DNA of 52,673 bases. It comes from Fidelibacterota bacterium. GTDB taxonomy: Bacteria; Fidelibacterota; Marinisomatia; SCGC-AAA003-L08; D37C17. This document shows, in pieces, positions 1 through 7,205 of the stretch. Position numbers and translations under genes: made by a program. The stretch is taken from positions 1 to 52,673 of the forward strand of contig SCKP01000006.1 of the NCBI GenBank assembly GCA_004124405.1, in the 5' to 3' direction. Within the stretch, counting starts at the first letter, position 1; each line of letters starts with the position of its first letter. The notes under the pieces are model-generated. The model did not search any database and was not told the DNA's origin. It worked only from the letters and a program-made list of their open reading frames with translations.

Positions 1-1
1 T

Positions 2-451
2 GTAAATAATCATCTTGATATTGATACTTTTAATAATCCAGTTATTGAAAGTGAGACCTACAAAGCATTTGTATCTGACTCATGGGATGAAGAAGATCTG
101 AATAAGTATTACAAATTGATAATTAACTATAGTGACGCAATCAGAGCCGTTTCAGAATCAAAAAAAATATACCCTATAGTTATTTTGGAGGGCATATTTA
201 TTTACAAACCACAACTAGCGGATCTTTTTGACCTCAAGATATATTTGGATATTGATATTTCTCTTGGACGAAAGAGATTTGCCAAGAGAAGGAGCCTTGA
301 GAGGGACAAGCGACCATTTGATATCTATGATAAGATATGGATGCTTTCCCAAATCAGATATGAGTCAGAGGTTCGTCCAAAGCAGATAAGTGATTTAGTA
401 ATTGCTTATAATGATAAATCCAATCCTGTTCTTTACAGAAATGCAATCTAG
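2..451 (+). CDS. Uridine kinase-family protein, 3' part (5' end outside window)
   Basis: The frame is open from base 2 to a TAG at 449-451, so the start and the P-loop lie to the left of the window. The visible part carries the family core VILEGIFIY followed by LFDLKIYLDIDISLGRKRFAKRR, which matches the stretch after the Walker A region in uridine kinase / phosphoribulokinase-like P-loop enzymes, where the acidic residue and the basic LID segment position the acceptor and ATP. A nucleoside or related small-molecule kinase is therefore likely; the exact substrate cannot be read. The last codons run straight into a floA relic in another frame, so the natural C-terminus may have been replaced by a chance stop. 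Confidence 0.6.
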   Translation, partial: VNNHLDIDTFNNPVIESETYKAFVSDSWDEEDLNKYYKLIINYSDAIRAVSESKKIYPIVILEGIFIYKPQLADLFDLKIYLDIDISLGRKRFAKRRSLERDKRPFDIYDKIWMLSQIRYESEVRPKQISDLVIAYNDKSNPVLYRNAI

Positions 452-612
452 CTGAACAGGAAATGAAAGTCCGAATCGAAGAAATGAGATTCCGGGCAAT
501 AGAAGCGGAAGCAGAAGTACCCAAAAAAGCAATGGCACAGGAATTCAGGTACGGCAACCCGGATATATACTTGAATATAGGCCGGATGAAGATGAAGAAT
601 CTAGATGAATAA
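442..612 (+). pseudogene. floA: Relic of flotillin-like protein FloA (C-terminal part only)
   Basis: Reading from 442 gives AEQEMKVRIEEMRF, then AIEAEAEVPKKAMAQEFRYG and GRMKMKNLDE before a TAA at 610-612. This follows the C-terminal helical region of FloA (UPF0365, flotillin-like scaffold protein of membrane microdomains), whose consensus reads [24 protein letters not shown], then MAEALRSGN and D-YM-LKN. Only about 55 codons remain. There is no SPFH domain, membrane segment or normal start; the first ATG is at 463. The homologous stretch begins at about 448, inside the last codons of the kinase-like gene, so a deletion probably fused the two. It is unlikely to make a working protein. Confidence 0.6.
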
Positions 613-808
613 AAAGAGATGCTGTAGAGGTGGGTATAATCACTCTGAATTTAACAAATTGATCAATCGTAAATTAAAGGAATGGAAATTGTATTATCTT
701 ACAATCCTAACTCTAAAATTCGTCCAATTACCGGGGCAGATTACAATAACTATTGGAGAAATATTTAGATAATATTCTAATGGGAAACAAACCTAAATAC
801 ATTCAAAT
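613..808. other. Non-coding gap after the floA relic
   Basis: No gene is convincing here. A 28-codon open stretch from ATG 682 to TAG 768 has no ribosome binding site and no recognisable family. The gap may be further decayed sequence, since it follows a gene relic. Confidence 0.3.
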
Positions 809-1726
809 ATGAAGGTTGCCGTTTTTGGTGGTACCGGTTTTGTTGGAAGTTATATTGTAAGGGAACTTGTCCGTAAGGGTTTTATTCCAAAAATACTGGT
901 ACGAAGTGGGTCTTTGTCAAAAATAATTTCACCCTGTGAAGTGGTCAGGGGAGATATCCAGGATAAAAATGCCATTATAGAAACTATACAGGGAACGGAG
1001 GTAGTGATCTATACCATTGGTATTATACGTGAGTTCCCCAAAAAGGGTGTAACTTTTAAAGAATTACAGCTTAATGGTCTTAAGCGCTGCATAGAGAGTG
1101 CACGGAAAATTGATGTGAAGCGGTTTATACTTATGAGCGCCAATGGTGTAAGGTCTGATGGAACGGCATATCAGACAACCAAATGGCAGGCGGATGAAGC
1201 GCTGACAGAATCAGGATTGAATTGGACTATTTTTCGACCTTCGCTCATATTTGGCGACCCTTGTGGAGAAGGGAGACCAGAGTTTTGCACCCAGATCCGG
1301 GATGATATGCTGAGCATGCCATTTCCAGCGCCCTTATTTTATAATGGGCTTTTGCCCTTTAATTCAGGATTGTTTTCTATGTCACCTATTCATGTAAAAA
1401 ATGTGGCAGAGTTCTTTGTAAAATCCATTAATTTGAAAATTTGTGAAAAAAACATTTTTGATCTGGGAGGACCAGAAGTGCTCACGTGGAAAGAGATTAT
1501 TCACAAAATTGCCCTGGCAAGTGGGAAGCGTACCTGGAAAATACCTGCACCAGTGGTTGTTATAAAAATAGCAGCATCAATTTTAGATAGATTCAAATGG
1601 TTTCCTGTCACTCGAGATCAGCTCACCATGCTTATGGAAAGCAATACTGTCAGCGCGAACTATTTTGATGATTTTTCTATTAATCCCAAAAATTTTAATT
1701 TGGAAAACCTGGAATACTTAAAGTGA
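809..1726 (+). CDS. Atypical short-chain dehydrogenase, NDUFA9/NmrA-like NAD(P)-binding protein
   Basis: The 305-residue protein opens with the Rossmann motif VAVFGGTGFVG at residues 3-13 and continues with the alternating beta-alpha pattern of the atypical SDR family. YQTTKWQADEAL in the middle resembles the altered YxxxK site of the group that includes the complex I accessory subunit NDUFA9 and Ycf39, and WTIFRPSLIFGDP is the usual downstream signature. These proteins bind NAD(P) and often act as assembly or quinone-linked factors rather than classic dehydrogenases, so no substrate is proposed. It has no clear Shine-Dalgarno sequence, and its neighbour rnhA faces it. Confidence 0.75.
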   Translation: MKVAVFGGTGFVGSYIVRELVRKGFIPKILVRSGSLSKIISPCEVVRGDIQDKNAIIETIQGTEVVIYTIGIIREFPKKGVTFKELQLNGLKRCIESARKIDVKRFILMSANGVRSDGTAYQTTKWQADEALTESGLNWTIFRPSLIFGDPCGEGRPEFCTQIRDDMLSMPFPAPLFYNGLLPFNSGLFSMSPIHVKNVAEFFVKSINLKICEKNIFDLGGPEVLTWKEIIHKIALASGKRTWKIPAPVVVIKIAASILDRFKWFPVTRDQLTMLMESNTVSANYFDDFSINPKNFNLENLEYLK

Positions 1727-1792
1727 GCTTGAAATAAATAAATTATAGTCTTCCATCTATAACATTCCGCATTCTAAAAACCGAAACCACAA

Positions 1793-1873
1793 AACACCAC
1801 TTGTCAATCATCCATCTACGTTTCACTATGATGGATGAATAACATAGTGTAGATTGGTTCATGATTTGGTGTT
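1793..1873. repeat. Nested inverted repeat between convergent genes
   Basis: AACACCA at 1793-1799 pairs with TGGTGTT at 1867-1873. Inside lie two mutually exclusive hairpins: TCATCCATC (1808-1816) with GATGGATGA (1830-1838), and CACTATG with CATAGTG, extended by TCTA/TAGA. It sits between the SDR gene and rnhA, which converge, so it may act as a terminator for either, but no clean T-run follows. It could also be a small mobile palindromic unit. Confidence 0.45.
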
Positions 1874-1896
1874 CTTGATTTTATATTCAAAAATCA

Positions 1897-2352
1897 CTAT
1901 TCACTATTCGCTTCCACCGCTTCATTTGCAAGTTCATCCGCCCGTTCATTTTCGGGGTGCCCGCTGTGTCCTTTCACCCATTTCCATTCAATATGATGCC
2001 GTTGGACTTCAGCATCAAGGAGTTGCCAGTATTCTTTGTTTTTAACTGGTTTTTTGTTGGCGGTTTTCCAACCTTTCTTTTTCCAGCCATGAATCCATTC
2101 AGTGATCCCATTTTTTACATAATTAGAATCAGTAGTGAGAATTATTTTGCAGGGTCTGGTAAGAGACTTCAGCGCTTCAATAACTGCTGTCAATTCCATG
2201 ATATTATTTGTAGTTTCAGGGGAGTAGCCATTGAGTTCTTTTTCATGATCACCATATTTCAAGATAGCACCCCAGCCACCAGGCCCAGGATTACCCTTGC
2301 AGGCACCATCCGTAAAAATGTGAACTATATTGATATTACCTGAATTACTCAT
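1897..2352 (-). CDS. rnhA: Ribonuclease HI
   Basis: This enzyme cuts the RNA strand of RNA-DNA hybrids, removing R-loops and helping to clear primers. All four catalytic acids are present: D15 in [17 protein letters not shown]53 in [10 protein letters not shown]75 in TTDSNYV and D139 in [11 protein letters not shown]; the H132 loop ([10 protein letters not shown]) is also present. At 151 residues it has the normal length of bacterial type 1 RNase H, with the basic protrusion [17 protein letters not shown]. It lies downstream of aceA on the same strand but behind a terminator, so it probably has its own promoter. Confidence 0.95.
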   Translation of the reverse strand: MSNSGNINIVHIFTDGACKGNPGPGGWGAILKYGDHEKELNGYSPETTNNIMELTAVIEALKSLTRPCKIILTTDSNYVKNGITEWIHGWKKKGWKTANKKPVKNKEYWQLLDAEVQRHHIEWKWVKGHSGHPENERADELANEAVEANSE

Positions 2353-2390
2353 AGGGAAAATCTATTAAATAAATTATGCACCAAAAAATA

Positions 2391-2426
2391 AAAACCCCTG
2401 TTAGATATAAACCTAGCAGGGGTTTT
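2391..2426 (-). terminator. Intrinsic terminator of aceBA
   Basis: AAAACCCCTG (2391-2400) pairs with CAGGGGTTTT (2417-2426), with a few extra inner pairs. Read on the minus strand the stem is followed by TTTATTTTTT. It lies 20 bases past the aceA stop. Confidence 0.85.
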
Positions 2427-2446
2427 ATGGAGAAACAACTATGAAC

Positions 2447-3730
2447 TTACGCTGTTAAAAACTGATCTTCTTCAGTACTGCCAACCATTGCAGTTGTAGA
2501 AGCCTGTCCTTGTGCAATGGTATTTTGAACAGCATCGAAATAGCCGGTACCTACAAATGCCTGGTGTTTAGCAGCCCGGAATCCAAATTTTTCATTGGCA
2601 AACTCCTTTTGCTGCAGTTGCGAGTAAGCCCACATACCATCTTCCTTATAGGCCCTACTGAGCTCAAACATTCCCATATTCAGACTATGCCATCCAGCCA
2701 AGGTGATGAATTGATATTTATAGCCCATCTTATACAATTCTTCTCTGAAAACTTTCATGGTATTTTCATCCAGATTTTCTTTCCAGTTGAAGGAGGGAGA
2801 ACAATTATAAGCAAGTATTTGGTTAGGATATTTAGCATGAATACTATCTGCAAATCGGCGAGCCTCATCCAAACTTGGTTTAGCGGTTTCACACCAAAGT
2901 AAATCAGAATAAGGAGCATAACTGAGACAACGATCAATAGCCTGGTCTAATCCATTATTTACATAATGAAAACCTTCTGGTGAGCGTTTACCTGTTACAA
3001 ATTTACGATCCCTTTCATCTACATCTGCAGTGAGAAGGGTAGCCGCATTGGCGTCTGTTCGGGCAATTATTAAGGTGGAAGTTCCCATTATATCTGCTGC
3101 AAGTCTGGCAGCCACCAGCTTATTTACAGCTTCTGATGTAGTTACCAATACTTTACCTCCTAAATGGCCACATTTTTTTGCAGAGGATAATTGGTCTTCA
3201 TAATGCACTACCGATGCACCAGCTTTTATCATGTGTTTCATGAGCTCAAAGGCATTCAGGTTACCGCCGAATCCAGCTTCAGCATCTGCAATTATAGGAA
3301 CAATCCAATCAATACTATCATCACCTAGCTGCCAATGAATTTCGTCAGTCCGAGTGAGTGCATTGTTGATTTTTTCCACCAATTTTGGCACAGAATCCAC
3401 AGGATAAAGACTTTGATCAGGGTACATAGTTCCAGCAGAATTATTATCTCCTGCCACCTGCCAGCCAGAGCAATAAATTGCTTTTAGTCCTGCCTGTACT
3501 TCCTGCACTGCCTGATTACCTGTTACGGCACCTAAGGCACAAATAGGCTCATTACTTTGTAGATGATTCCAAAATTTTTCAGCGCCCAATTTGGCTAAGG
3601 TATATTCAACATTTACGGAGCTGCGAAGGCTTACTACTTCCTCTGCTGTATATGGACGTTCAACACCAGCCCAACGAGGATTATCATTCCAATCTTTTTC
3701 AAGTTGTTTTATCTGTTCATTTCTATTCAT
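2447..3730 (-). CDS. aceA: Isocitrate lyase
   Basis: It splits isocitrate into glyoxylate and succinate, the first step of the glyoxylate shunt, in the cytoplasm. The 427-residue protein has the signature KKCGH at 185-189 with the catalytic cysteine at 187, preceded by ADAEAGFGG (metal-binding aspartates), and keeps the NCSPSFNW motif. Length and alignment fit the short bacterial class (E. coli AceA type). The ATG at 3730 follows an AAGGAAAAGAAA ribosome binding site. It is the second gene of an aceB-aceA operon with a 14-base gap and ends at a strong terminator. Confidence 0.97.
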   Translation of the reverse strand: MNRNEQIKQLEKDWNDNPRWAGVERPYTAEEVVSLRSSVNVEYTLAKLGAEKFWNHLQSNEPICALGAVTGNQAVQEVQAGLKAIYCSGWQVAGDNNSAGTMYPDQSLYPVDSVPKLVEKINNALTRTDEIHWQLGDDSIDWIVPIIADAEAGFGGNLNAFELMKHMIKAGASVVHYEDQLSSAKKCGHLGGKVLVTTSEAVNKLVAARLAADIMGTSTLIIARTDANAATLLTADVDERDRKFVTGKRSPEGFHYVNNGLDQAIDRCLSYAPYSDLLWCETAKPSLDEARRFADSIHAKYPNQILAYNCSPSFNWKENLDENTMKVFREELYKMGYKYQFITLAGWHSLNMGMFELSRAYKEDGMWAYSQLQQKEFANEKFGFRAAKHQAFVGTGYFDAVQNTIAQGQASTTAMVGSTEEDQFLTA

Positions 3731-3744
3731 TTTCTTTTCCTTTT

Positions 3745-5343
3745 CTATAATTGTTTGTATGCGGGTATGGTTAAAAATTCATCAAATTCATTTTTCTGTA
3801 TCATTTCACCAAACAAAGAGGATGCTTCAATAAATTTTCCATTTTCAAAGCGATTATCTCCAACCTCACCTTTGATTACATTTAATTCTTCAGTAAGCCA
3901 AGTGTTAAAAATTTCTGCTGTGATTTTTTCTCCACTATTAAGGGTTGACTCATGCTTCATCCATTGCCAAAGTTGTGCTCTGGAAATCTCAGCAGTAGCA
4001 GCATCTTCCATGAGGTGATACAGGGGTACGCATCCATTTCCCTGAAGCCATGCTTCCAAATATTGTATTCCTACCCGGATATTTGCTCGAACGCCTGCCT
4101 CCGTAATTGCACCGGTTGGTACCTTTAACAAGTCGCCGGCTGTAACATTCACATCTTCTCGAAGATTGTGTAATTGATTAGGACCGGACATAAATTTATT
4201 AAATGCTTCAAGGGCAATGGAAGAAAGTCCAGGATGAGCCACCCAGGTTCCATCATGTCCTGCTTGTACTTCTCGTTCTTTATCTTCTTTAACTTTTGCC
4301 AGGGCTTTTTCATTTGCATCCTCATCATTTTTGATGGGAATCTGGGCTGCCATTCCACCTATTGCATGAGCGCCTCGTTTATGGCAGGTTTGTACCAGTA
4401 AATTAACATAGGATTTTAAGAAGTGCCTGTCCATGGTAATTTCTGAGCGGTCAGGGAGTACACAGTCAGAGTGGTTACGGAATTTTTTAATGAAGCTGAA
4501 AATATAATCCCACCTGCCGCAATTAAGACCAGCAGAGTGTTCTCTGAGTTCGTAGAGAATTTCATCCATTTCGAAGGCCGCCAAAATAGTTTCGAGGAGC
4601 ACAGTAGCTTTAATAGTGCCTTGTGGTATTCCCATTTCATCCTGTGCCATATTGAATATATCATTCCATAGCCGTGCTTCTAAATGACTCTCCAACTTTG
4701 GTAGATAAAAGTACGGTCCCGTACCCTTTTTCAAGAGGTTTGCTGCATTATGGTAAAAATACAGACCAAAATCAAAAATGCTGGCTGAAATATTTTCGCC
4801 ATCTATTTCTAGATGTTTCTCCTCCAAATGCCATCCACGGGGTCGAACCATCAGGGTGGCTGTTTCGTCATGTAAGGTATAATGTTTGCCACTGGTGTTG
4901 GTAAACGATATGGTTTTATTAATGGCATCCCTGAGATTGATTTGACCATTAATGACATTTTCCCAAGTAGGGGAGTTAGAATCTTCAAAGTCTGCCATAA
5001 ATACTTTCACCCCACTGTTTAATGCATTGATAATCATTTTTCGATCAACAGGGCCAGTTATTTCAACTCGTCTATCTTGAAGGTCTGCAGGAATCGGAGC
5101 CACTTTCCAGTTCCCCTTTCGGATAAACTCGGTATCAGATAGAAAATCGGGTTTTACTCCCCGATCGAGCTCAAGTTGCCTGCTTTTCCGATTTTCCAAT
5201 AATTTTATTCTGGTTGGATTAAAATATCTGTGGAGCTTAGATACAAACTCAAGAGCTTCATCGGTTAAAATTTCATCGAACCCCTCAGATAATTTTCCTT
5301 TTATTTCAAAGGTATTGTTCATAGTTATTTCTGTAGTTTCCAT
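3745..5343 (-). CDS. aceB: Malate synthase A
   Basis: It condenses glyoxylate with acetyl-CoA to make malate, completing the shunt so that acetate or fatty-acid carbon can be used for growth. At 532 residues it matches the A isoform. Recognisable blocks are [13 protein letters not shown], the [12 protein letters not shown] motif near residue 330 and GTWVAHPGL. The chosen ATG at 5343 has an AGGAAC site six bases upstream; a second ATG seven codons in is a weaker choice. It is the first gene of the aceBA operon and reads away from a regulator across 121 bases that hold three operator-like iterons. Confidence 0.97.
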   Translation of the reverse strand: METTEITMNNTFEIKGKLSEGFDEILTDEALEFVSKLHRYFNPTRIKLLENRKSRQLELDRGVKPDFLSDTEFIRKGNWKVAPIPADLQDRRVEITGPVDRKMIINALNSGVKVFMADFEDSNSPTWENVINGQINLRDAINKTISFTNTSGKHYTLHDETATLMVRPRGWHLEEKHLEIDGENISASIFDFGLYFYHNAANLLKKGTGPYFYLPKLESHLEARLWNDIFNMAQDEMGIPQGTIKATVLLETILAAFEMDEILYELREHSAGLNCGRWDYIFSFIKKFRNHSDCVLPDRSEITMDRHFLKSYVNLLVQTCHKRGAHAIGGMAAQIPIKNDEDANEKALAKVKEDKEREVQAGHDGTWVAHPGLSSIALEAFNKFMSGPNQLHNLREDVNVTAGDLLKVPTGAITEAGVRANIRVGIQYLEAWLQGNGCVPLYHLMEDAATAEISRAQLWQWMKHESTLNSGEKITAEIFNTWLTEELNVIKGEVGDNRFENGKFIEASSLFGEMIQKNEFDEFLTIPAYKQL

Positions 5344-5422
5344 AATAAGTTCCTCAATATCTTCATATTTTTACAAAATTTATAATAGAAAAAATACTAT
5401 GACCATAAATCAGAATCTAATT

Positions 5423-5460
5423 AAATTTTACATCGGAAATTTTACAATGTAAATTTTACA
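5423..5460. promoter_or_regulatory. Three AAATTTTACA iterons between aceB and its regulator
   Basis: AAATTTTACA occurs at 5423-5432, 5437-5446 and 5451-5460, spaced exactly 14 bases apart. The middle and last copies also create the palindrome TTTACA-a-TGTAAA at 5441-5453. A related TTTTTACAAAATTT lies at 5369-5382, nearer aceB. The last copy ends four bases before the regulator's ATG. The layout suggests an operator that the regulator binds to control itself and aceBA; the binding is inferred. Confidence 0.6.
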
Positions 5461-5464
5461 AATA

Positions 5465-7039
5465 ATGAAAATTCAATCCACACTCGCCAGAAATGCACAC
5501 TTTTTAGGAAGTAAAATCCGGGGTTTGCGTAAACAAAGCGGACTGACATTAGAAGATCTATCAGTTCGCTGTATTCAAATTGATGCCCATACCGCACCAT
5601 CCATATCTTATTTATCCCTCATTGAAACAGGAAAACGAGTCCCCTCTGAAGATTTGCTAAAACTGTTTACGGAAATATTTCAGAAGGATATTAATTGGTT
5701 TTTGGATGATAATCTTTCTCATGAAGTAGTGAAAAATGAGAATAAAATGGGTGGACTGCCTATTTTTTCATTGGAACCCAAATTCCTTTTTTCTGATAAT
5801 CTATTACAGACATCAATTCCAGAATTATTATCTCAAACCGGTACTACCGGAAGACAATTTGCCCATATCCTCATACGTTCCTATCAGGAGAAACATCAAA
5901 ACCAATTCCCTGATATTGAACGAGCTGCTGAAGAAATTGGGTTGAAGCGATTTCCTCTCAGCATCAGGGATATTTTAGAATTATATAAAAAAGTGGGATT
6001 AAAGGTGAAATATTTTGATCGCCCTCCTTTTGTTACTGAAAATGATTCTGGCCATGAAATCCGCACACTTTTCAGGTCATTTTTTGAACCGCCCAATACG
6101 GTTGTCTTAAATCGCCAATTGGAGCATGAACCGCAGAGGATGAAATATGATCTTTCCGCTTATTTAGGGCATAAAGTTTTGCACAATGGTGATGGGTTGG
6201 TTTCCAGCCATGCCACCGGGGGTGAGTTGGGTGGGTCTCCTCAGCCAGATAGTCAAACCGATAATAAAGTGAGCCAATCTGATATTCTGTATGCCTGGCG
6301 GAATTTCGAGTGCAGCTTTTTTGCCGGTGCCCTTTTATGTCCCCGTTTACCCTTCCGCCATTATTTGGCGCGGGAAGCCCATAACATCAATGCATTTAAA
6401 AAAATTGATATTACCGCCGGTGTCTATATGCGGCGAATGACCTGTGTCTCTCCCTATAAACATTGGCATTATTTTGATGCCTTTCAACCGGGATTTCTAA
6501 GAGCGGTTTACAGGGGGAATGGCATCCCCATGCCCTGGGGAAATATGCGCATGGGGGTTGATCCTTGTCGGCAATGGGCTGTATTTCGACTGCTTGATAA
6601 ACCACAGGTGCAAAAACCGCTGAATCAACTATCACTATTAATTTCCGGTGAGTATATGCGCTTATATTCCTGTGTTTCCCAGCGCATCAAAGATGCCGCA
6701 AAGAACTCACATGTCGTTTCCATAGGAATTGATCTTATTCCAGCCCTCAATGCACAGGGAGTGGATAGCAATGGTCTCTGTGAAGAAATCAGGGACTTTT
6801 ATTTCAGTGCAGATCAAGGTTCGCCCATACCCACTTCCATTCAGGAACCCATTAAATTGGTATCAAAAATATTAAATATATCCTGGGTTGCGGATGGACT
6901 GGAAAACCATCCACAAATAATTTGTCCTCGCAGTAATAGTTGCCCGAAAAATACCCATTGTGAAAATAAGCCCAGAAGTAGAAAAAAAGTTTCCTGGCTA
7001 AATGAAATAAAACAAGAAATATTAACTGAACTAAAATGA
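5465..7039 (+). CDS. XRE-family transcriptional regulator with DUF3612-like domain, likely glyoxylate-shunt regulator
   Basis: Residues 13-70 form a helix-turn-helix of the XRE type (LGSKIRGLRKQSGLTLEDLS and SYLSLIETGKRVPS). The remaining 450 residues resemble the large C-terminal DUF3612-type sensor region, which is related in layout to the RamB/ScfR acyl-CoA-sensing regulators. It includes a Cys-rich tail, CPRSNSCPKNTHCEN, and a probable IrrE-like stretch with AYLGHKVLHN. From memory, proteins of this kind sit next to aceB and aceA in several gammaproteobacteria. Here it is divergent from aceBA and its start lies right behind three iterons, so autoregulation plus control of the shunt is likely. 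No ligand can be read from the sequence. Confidence 0.7.
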   Translation: MKIQSTLARNAHFLGSKIRGLRKQSGLTLEDLSVRCIQIDAHTAPSISYLSLIETGKRVPSEDLLKLFTEIFQKDINWFLDDNLSHEVVKNENKMGGLPIFSLEPKFLFSDNLLQTSIPELLSQTGTTGRQFAHILIRSYQEKHQNQFPDIERAAEEIGLKRFPLSIRDILELYKKVGLKVKYFDRPPFVTENDSGHEIRTLFRSFFEPPNTVVLNRQLEHEPQRMKYDLSAYLGHKVLHNGDGLVSSHATGGELGGSPQPDSQTDNKVSQSDILYAWRNFECSFFAGALLCPRLPFRHYLAREAHNINAFKKIDITAGVYMRRMTCVSPYKHWHYFDAFQPGFLRAVYRGNGIPMPWGNMRMGVDPCRQWAVFRLLDKPQVQKPLNQLSLLISGEYMRLYSCVSQRIKDAAKNSHVVSIGIDLIPALNAQGVDSNGLCEEIRDFYFSADQGSPIPTSIQEPIKLVSKILNISWVADGLENHPQIICPRSNSCPKNTHCENKPRSRKKVSWLNEIKQEILTELK

Positions 7040-7046
7040 GACTATT

Positions 7047-7166
7047 ATGCAAAATAAACTAAATTTAATTAATAAACCCTTACTCATGGGTCCGGAACCA
7101 TGAGCGGGCAAAATCTGGCGTATTGGACTCATGGGAAAGAATGCCAAAAAAAAGCATCCAAAAGTT
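7047..7166 (+). pseudogene. Relic of an alanine-glyoxylate-type class V aminotransferase (internal deletion)
   Basis: An ATG eight bases after the regulator's stop opens NKPLLMGPEP, then a TGA at 7101-7103, and the same frame goes on as AGKIWRIGLMGKNAKK. The first piece matches the N-terminal LLMGPGPSNV motif of the AGXT family. The second matches its C-terminal AGKIWRIGLMG motif. Almost 1 kb of the gene, including the PLP lysine region, is missing between them. In intact form it would have turned glyoxylate into glycine, which fits its place beside the glyoxylate shunt. The end of the relic runs into the terminator hairpin. Confidence 0.55.
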
Positions 7167-7178
7167 GATGGATGCTTT
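7151..7178 (-). terminator. Intrinsic terminator of secreted peptidase A
   Basis: AAAGCATCCA (7151-7160) pairs with TGGATGCTTT (7169-7178). Read on the minus strand it is followed by a run of eight T residues, 28 bases past the stop of the peptidase gene. Confidence 0.85.
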
Positions 7179-7205
7179 CAAGAAAATATTAAACTGAATC
7201 AGGGT

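Noticed and set aside
1957-2343. Plus-strand open frame of 128 codons opposite rnhA
   Set aside because: rnhA has every catalytic residue on the minus strand; the plus frame is phenylalanine-rich shadow sequence.
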